64,000 bases of DNA, taken from the NCBI GenBank assembly GCA_032622095.1, contig CP136069.1, positions 6,333,036 through 6,397,035 of the forward strand, in the 5' to 3' direction. This document shows positions 60,077 to 64,000 of the stretch, one piece after another (the first letter of the stretch is position 1; each line of letters begins with the position of its first letter). The DNA comes from Siphonodentalium dalli. Taxonomy: Eukaryota > Mollusca > Scaphopoda > Gadilida > Siphonodentaliidae. The notes below the pieces were generated by a model. The model made no database searches. It was given only the letters and a program-made list of their open reading frames with translations, and had not been told where the DNA came from. The position numbers and the translations under genes were made by a program.

Positions 60077-60532
60077 GTGACCCGCCATATCAAATCCAGT
60101 CGTAAGTCGGGATTTTTTTTACCCTGTGCCAATGCATTCTCTTATATATGCGAGTCGACCATAGGTCGCCTCGCATATATAAGAGAATGCATTGGCCTAA
60201 CAATGTTTTATCATTTTTTTTAAATAAATGTTTCTTTCAATTTTTAGGACATAAAATAAAAAACATCCATTACCCTGCAGGGTGCCCCACACATATATAG
60301 AAGCATATAGAAGTGTCGTCTGCTCATGTTTGTCTGGGGCTCTGTATGGGAGAAATTATAAAATTGTTAAAGAATACAAGAACAAATTATTAAAATTGTA
60401 AAAAATTGTTAGGCCAATGCATTCTCTTATATATGCGAGGCGACCTATGGTAGACTCGCATATATAAGAGAATGCATTGGCACTGGGTAACAAAAATCCC
60501 GACTTTCGACTGGATTTGATATGGCGGGTCAA
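60077..60532 (+). mobile_element. GTGACCCGCC fold-back element, copy 3 (most complete)
   Basis: Both ends carry (GT)GACCCGCCATATCAAATCC, then AAGTCGGGAT, TACCC, and a hairpin whose arms start CCAATGCATTCTCTTATATA. The hairpins at about 60,127-60,196 and 60,414-60,481 each have a 26-bp stem, one mismatch, then CGACC/GGTCG around a 3-nt loop; the right one has an extra G-to-A change. The spacer between is non-coding and AT-rich. The length is about 456 bp. Confidence 0.85.
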
Positions 60533-60837
60533 ATATTCTCATGGTGCACGGGGTTGTCACACCAGGGGACCTGTGCCCTATATATCACAAGTTCATGTGG
60601 GTGACACGGTCTCTCACAGATAAAAAGAATATATATATAAATTATGCACAGCTTGCCTCCTTGATGATGTTTCGCCCCATTGCGCATGCCCAAAACGCGC
60701 GAAACTTATATGAATATATATATATATTATCAGGTTAATTGTTATACGCGGTTCTTTGTGTACGTGAGTGTATCTATATAAATTCCAGTTCTTTACTTAC
60801 ACATTCATTCCTATATGGATATTTCCTTTTTGGTGTA

Positions 60838-60869
<32 letters not shown>

Positions 60870-61230
60870 CTTCGTGTGACGGCTCGCTGTCATTTTACTG
60901 ACAATTATGAGCCGGTCCAAGTTAGTGCTACCACGGCCGAGTAACTTTATAACCTTGTGGTGACTCCAGTAGTGTATACGGGTCAGCCATAATGTCCGCG
61001 CCCCACCGGACAGCGTACTGCACCCACAACATACCTGGACAGATGTTGTAATGGGGGAAGTCGGCATTTTTGCATTCGATCTTTATTCAGTGATCTCGAA
61101 TGAGACTTTTGCAGCCTGACAAACTTGGTATCTGACAGAGTTCTGATTTTTGTCAGAATACCCTGACCATGCAGGTTGCGATCCCCGGTCCGCTAGCACG
61201 AAAGACCATGCAGTACGCTACGTATACATC
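60533..61230. other. CTH intron 1; CTT microsatellite at 60,840-60,873
   Basis: About eleven CTT units lie at 60,840-60,873, and a short TATATA run at about 60,714-60,727. No gene is recognised. Confidence 0.6.
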
Positions 61231-62641
61231 TCGGCTGTATATGATATACGATACAGCGCATCGAACGAATTGTGTAAAATAATTCATGACACACCAGGGG
61301 GGGGGGGGGAGTCGGAAAAAATTGCAGGCACGTACATGCTGAGTTTTGACTTTCGACCCTTGTTGGGACCCACCCACCGCCGCGTCCAAATTTGTTTCCG
61401 TTTTCGGCAGTTTTTTTCCGACCATTTTTGGACACCCACCTCCCCCTTTTAACACTAAAATAGTGATTTGCGGGGGAAAATTCACTGTAAACAGCTGTAT
61501 ATGAATTTCTGTGCTTACTATTAGTCATGGATGTTAACATTGACATGTAAATAGGAACAAGTCATTTTGGGGTCATTCGGAAAAAAAAAACATGCCTGCC
61601 AACAGCCATCTTAGATTTCAAAATTCAATCCATTAGCATGGGCTACATGCTATACTGTTTGCCTGATCATCATGAAATTTGTCATTTATGTTAATATTGA
61701 CATATAGATGTGTTTTAAGCCAAACTCATTGCAAAAACAGTCAAAAAGACTTCTAGGAAAAATATTTTTGAGTTGCGGAAAAAATAGTTTGTTGGTCCTA
61801 TCGACCACCCACCCCCGACATACGTGCCCGGAAAAAACTTTTTTTTTCCACCCCCTGGACACACAGCGCGCAGTCGTGCATGCCCATGTCTTTTCATAAA
61901 AACAATCGATTATTTATTTTATCAATACCATGACATGTACATAGAGGTTGGTTTATAGATTAGCCAGATAGCCGAGCCTATATATCCCAGGTAAATATCC
62001 CCGTATTTAATAGTATGGTAGTCTTATAAAGCATGCACCCCACCCATTTCGATAACAAATGAATTTGTGTACACGCTCACCGAAGGAAGCATATTTGAAG
62101 CAATGATCACTCATAATGCACACGGACCTTACAATGTTATATATGCACTACCAGCGTAAACCGGTTAAAAAGTTAGGCATGACAGCGCTTATCTGTCCAG
62201 CTCTTAAAAATAACCGCTCTTTTACCCTTTCAGTGCATGCATGTCCGATTTTTGTATCAACCCATATTTCTTAGAGCTCTTTCCATCAGTGTATCACATT
62301 ACGTGACATTATTATAATCAATAAATTTGAAAAATGATCAAGGAAATATGGGTTGATAAAAAAATCGGACTTGGTACTGAAAGGGTTAAAATCACTTCTT
62401 CTTCCGCGTTTTTGTTGCGTGGATTTTACCTGGGATATATATAGGCTCGGCTATCTGGCTAATCTATAAACCAACCTGTATGTACATGCTATGGTATTGA
62501 TAAAATAAAGAATCGATTGTTTTTTATGAAAAGACATGGGCATGCACGACTGCACGGCCGTGTGTCATGAATTATTTTACACAATTCGTACATGCGTATG
62601 ACCCGTATCGTACAGCACCGCAGCTGTATCGTATATCATAA
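61231..62641. mobile_element. Large fold-back element, ~200-bp arms, left arm interrupted
   Basis: The right arm (about 62,434-62,641) is the reverse complement of a left arm in two pieces: about 61,231-61,294 and 61,859-61,998. Matching landmarks are GATATACGATACAGC, AATTGTGTAAAATAATTCAT, CAGTCGTGCATGCCCATGTC and TTATAGATTAGCCAGATAGC. Between the arms (61,999-62,433) is a further inverted repeat: ACCCTTTCAGTGC..GTCCGATTTTT near 62,226 pairs with AAAAAATCGGAC..TACTGAAAGGGT near 62,360-62,388. No coding capacity. Confidence 0.8.
61295..61858 (+). mobile_element. CAGGGG...CCCCTG insertion inside the left arm of the fold-back element
   Basis: It starts CAGGGGGGG (13-G tract at 61,297-61,309) and ends CCCCCTGG, with ACACAC on both sides (61,289-61,294 and 61,859-61,864). 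The right arm of the host element gives the pre-insertion sequence, and removing the insertion plus one ACACAC restores the match. Its left end is related to 12,560-12,728 on the opposite strand. A CAGGG terminus suggests hAT, but the repetitive flank makes the duplication length uncertain (5-6 bp). Confidence 0.7.
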
Positions 62642-62696
62642 ATAGCTGATGGGCCTGTGATATATGTTTCGGAATGTCGGACAGATGTTACGCTGT

Positions 62697-63141
62697 CCCG
62701 ACTGACCGCTTGTCTTTGTGTGAATAAGCGGCCGTTCTGAATCTGAATGGGTTGTTTGGGGGGGGGGGGCTATCCCCGGGATGGTCGAAAGGGTCAATGA
62801 ACCCTTTCCTTCACCCCCCATTTTTAGCCTTTAATTCAAATTACATGAAAAAAAAGGAGAAAAAAAGAAGATTATTTGTTTCTGTTGGAATTATTTTGCT
62901 TTTTCCTTCGTTTCTTTGGGTTTGGTGTTGTTTTCTCGGTTGAGATGGTGGAGTTGACATCTCTCGCATCTGTTGTTGTTGGCGAATGAGCTGGATCTGG
63001 TGTTGTCTTTCTGTTTCGTATTTTCTTTGATTTTCTTCTACTTCGTTCATGATGTCTTGGACTCTCTTCTCCTGCTCCCTGAATCGCCGCTGTTCTTTTC
63101 CCGACTGACCGCTTGTTTTTGTGTGAATAAGCGGCCGTTTC
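62697..63141. repeat. ~41-bp direct repeats (62,697-62,738 and 63,101-63,141) bounding 360 bp
   Basis: CCCGACTGACCGCTTGT(C/T)TTTGTGTGAATAAGCGGCCGTT occurs at both positions with one difference. On the minus strand both encode RPLIHTKTSGQSG. Between them are a 12-G tract (62,758-62,769) and the minus-strand frame described next. Confidence 0.8.
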
Positions 63142-63143
63142 AT
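62841..63143 (-). CDS. Unknown 100-codon frame with coiled-coil-like composition
   Basis: After PLIHTKTSGQSG the frame reads a strongly charged, Gln/Glu/Arg-rich stretch (KEQRRFREQEKRVQDIMNE, then a Q-rich run) typical of a coiled coil. It is followed by a polar tail (STPPSQPRKQHQTQRN) and ends in low complexity. Composition is unlike the AT-rich surroundings, so this may be a real exon or transposon ORF remnant. I do not recognise the family. The start codon lies in the direct repeat, so the true 5' boundary is uncertain. It is antisense to CTH intron 1. Confidence 0.35.
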   Translation of the reverse strand: MKRPLIHTKTSGQSGKEQRRFREQEKRVQDIMNEVEENQRKYETERQHQIQLIRQQQQMREMSTPPSQPRKQHQTQRNEGKSKIIPTETNNLLFFSFFFM

Positions 63144-63228
63144 TAGTACCGCTGATAATATACCTACTAGTCAGGGGAGGTAATCGCGGCCATCGACGAT
63201 AACTCTGCTAGTCGCAACCGGTCCATTG

Positions 63229-63660
63229 GGAATCACTGACTGGTTTCACCTAGTCGACAGTGTTAACGTTTCGGCCAAATTCACTGAATTGAAGCCTGCA
63301 GGCCATACCAGTGATGTTTACCCAGCTAGATTGACACCAGTTGATCACGAAAATGCAAGAAAAATCATAGGTCATGTGTTACTTTTTAAAATAAATCACC
63401 AAGTGTACGACAGGGCTATCCCATGCACATCCAAATTTGATCTGAAAAACCCCAGAACAACAGCAGCTAGTTAAATAAATTTCCCGTTCATAAAATTATT
63501 TAGATATCATGTACAAATCAAATAAACGCGACGTCATCCTTTAGTAACGTGTCGCATGTATCAGGTGAAGGTAATTCTTCAGTTACCTTTACCATTCCAC
63601 GGTGTACTCGCCCCCCCCCCCCCTCCTCTGGAACACATTTAGCTCCCTGATTCCTATATA
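63229..63660 (+). repeat. Dispersed repeat copy B (uninterrupted)
   Basis: The same repeat as 9756-9863 plus 14245-14640, but continuous across CCCAGCTAGATTGACACC. It has an 82-codon open frame (63,226-63,474) containing KFTELKPAGHTSDVYPARL and PVDHENARKIIGHV; I recognise no family. In copy A the transposon and an extra T break this frame. A 13-C tract (63,611-63,623) replaces a non-repetitive CTCGCTCCCC in copy A. Confidence 0.85.
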
Positions 63661-64000
63661 TATGTATATGTGTAATACACAGCGGTTCTTATAGTATTTT
63701 ATCCAAATATAGACCTTACTGAAACCAAAAATGGATTATTTCGGGCAGTATAGTGGTTTATTTTTTCAATATGAGGCAACCTGAAAATAAGTGTCAATCG
63801 TCAAAATAAAGCCAAGAAAACCCCCCCCCCCATTTTATTAGCTGATGCATCTCGTACAACTGAAATGTGCCCTTATACACCATAATATTACTAATTGAAG
63901 AGGAAATGTTAATATACATTTTGAGAGGGATATATTGTCCAATTTTAACCCTTTTCATGCAGAATTGGCAATTTATAAAAAACCTGATTCCATTCGTACA
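63661..64000. other. CTH intron 1 (presumed), no feature recognised
   Basis: AT-rich with an 11-C tract at 63,821-63,831. Confidence 0.35.

Overview
This is a piece of animal nuclear DNA, not a bacterial or viral genome. It is AT-rich and gene-poor, crowded with transposon fragments, fold-back (inverted-repeat) elements, satellites and microsatellites, and it has spliced genes and a 100-N scaffold gap. The two recognisable genes are animal-type: the first exon of cystathionine gamma-lyase (CTH) and the last exon of a carbohydrate sulfotransferase. The repeat style, the non-LTR reverse-transcriptase remnants and the long G/C homopolymers suggest a marine invertebrate (for example mollusc, hemichordate or lancelet). 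I cannot fix the species from the sequence alone.

Layout. 1-5.9 kb: degenerate repeats and two broken non-LTR retrotransposon pieces. 5.9-9.2 kb: a 165-bp satellite of about 19 copies with a perfect 20-bp hairpin at its left edge. 9.76-14.64 kb: one dispersed repeat split by a 4.38-kb element with 21-bp perfect terminal inverted repeats and a 5-bp target duplication; the unsplit repeat is at 63.2-63.7 kb. 14.7-43.9 kb: a 29.2-kb, nearly identical array of two blocks, A (about 898 bp, 25 copies) and B (about 451 bp, 16 copies, with transposon-like ends), running into the assembly gap at 43,901-44,000. 44.4-45.0 kb: a 17-copy minisatellite. 45.2-46.5 kb: a fold-back element followed by the frameshifted sulfotransferase exon. 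46.5-50.7 kb: hairpin-ended elements, a 1-kb CAT/ATC tract and a degenerate TTAA element. 52.4-54.6 kb: a dense field of CTTAAG-centred palindromes nested in larger inverted repeats. 56.0-56.2 kb: TATA box and exon 1 of CTH. 56.2-64.0 kb: presumed CTH intron 1, holding a series of separate inverted-repeat elements, one interrupted by another insertion.

Few genes can be said to work together here. CTH makes cysteine from cystathionine in transsulfuration, and the sulfotransferase would sulfate glycans in the Golgi; nothing shows co-regulation. The window's main interest is structural: the A/B higher-order array, datable nested insertions with recoverable empty sites, and the palindrome field. 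All identity statements are by eye; no alignment or database search was run.
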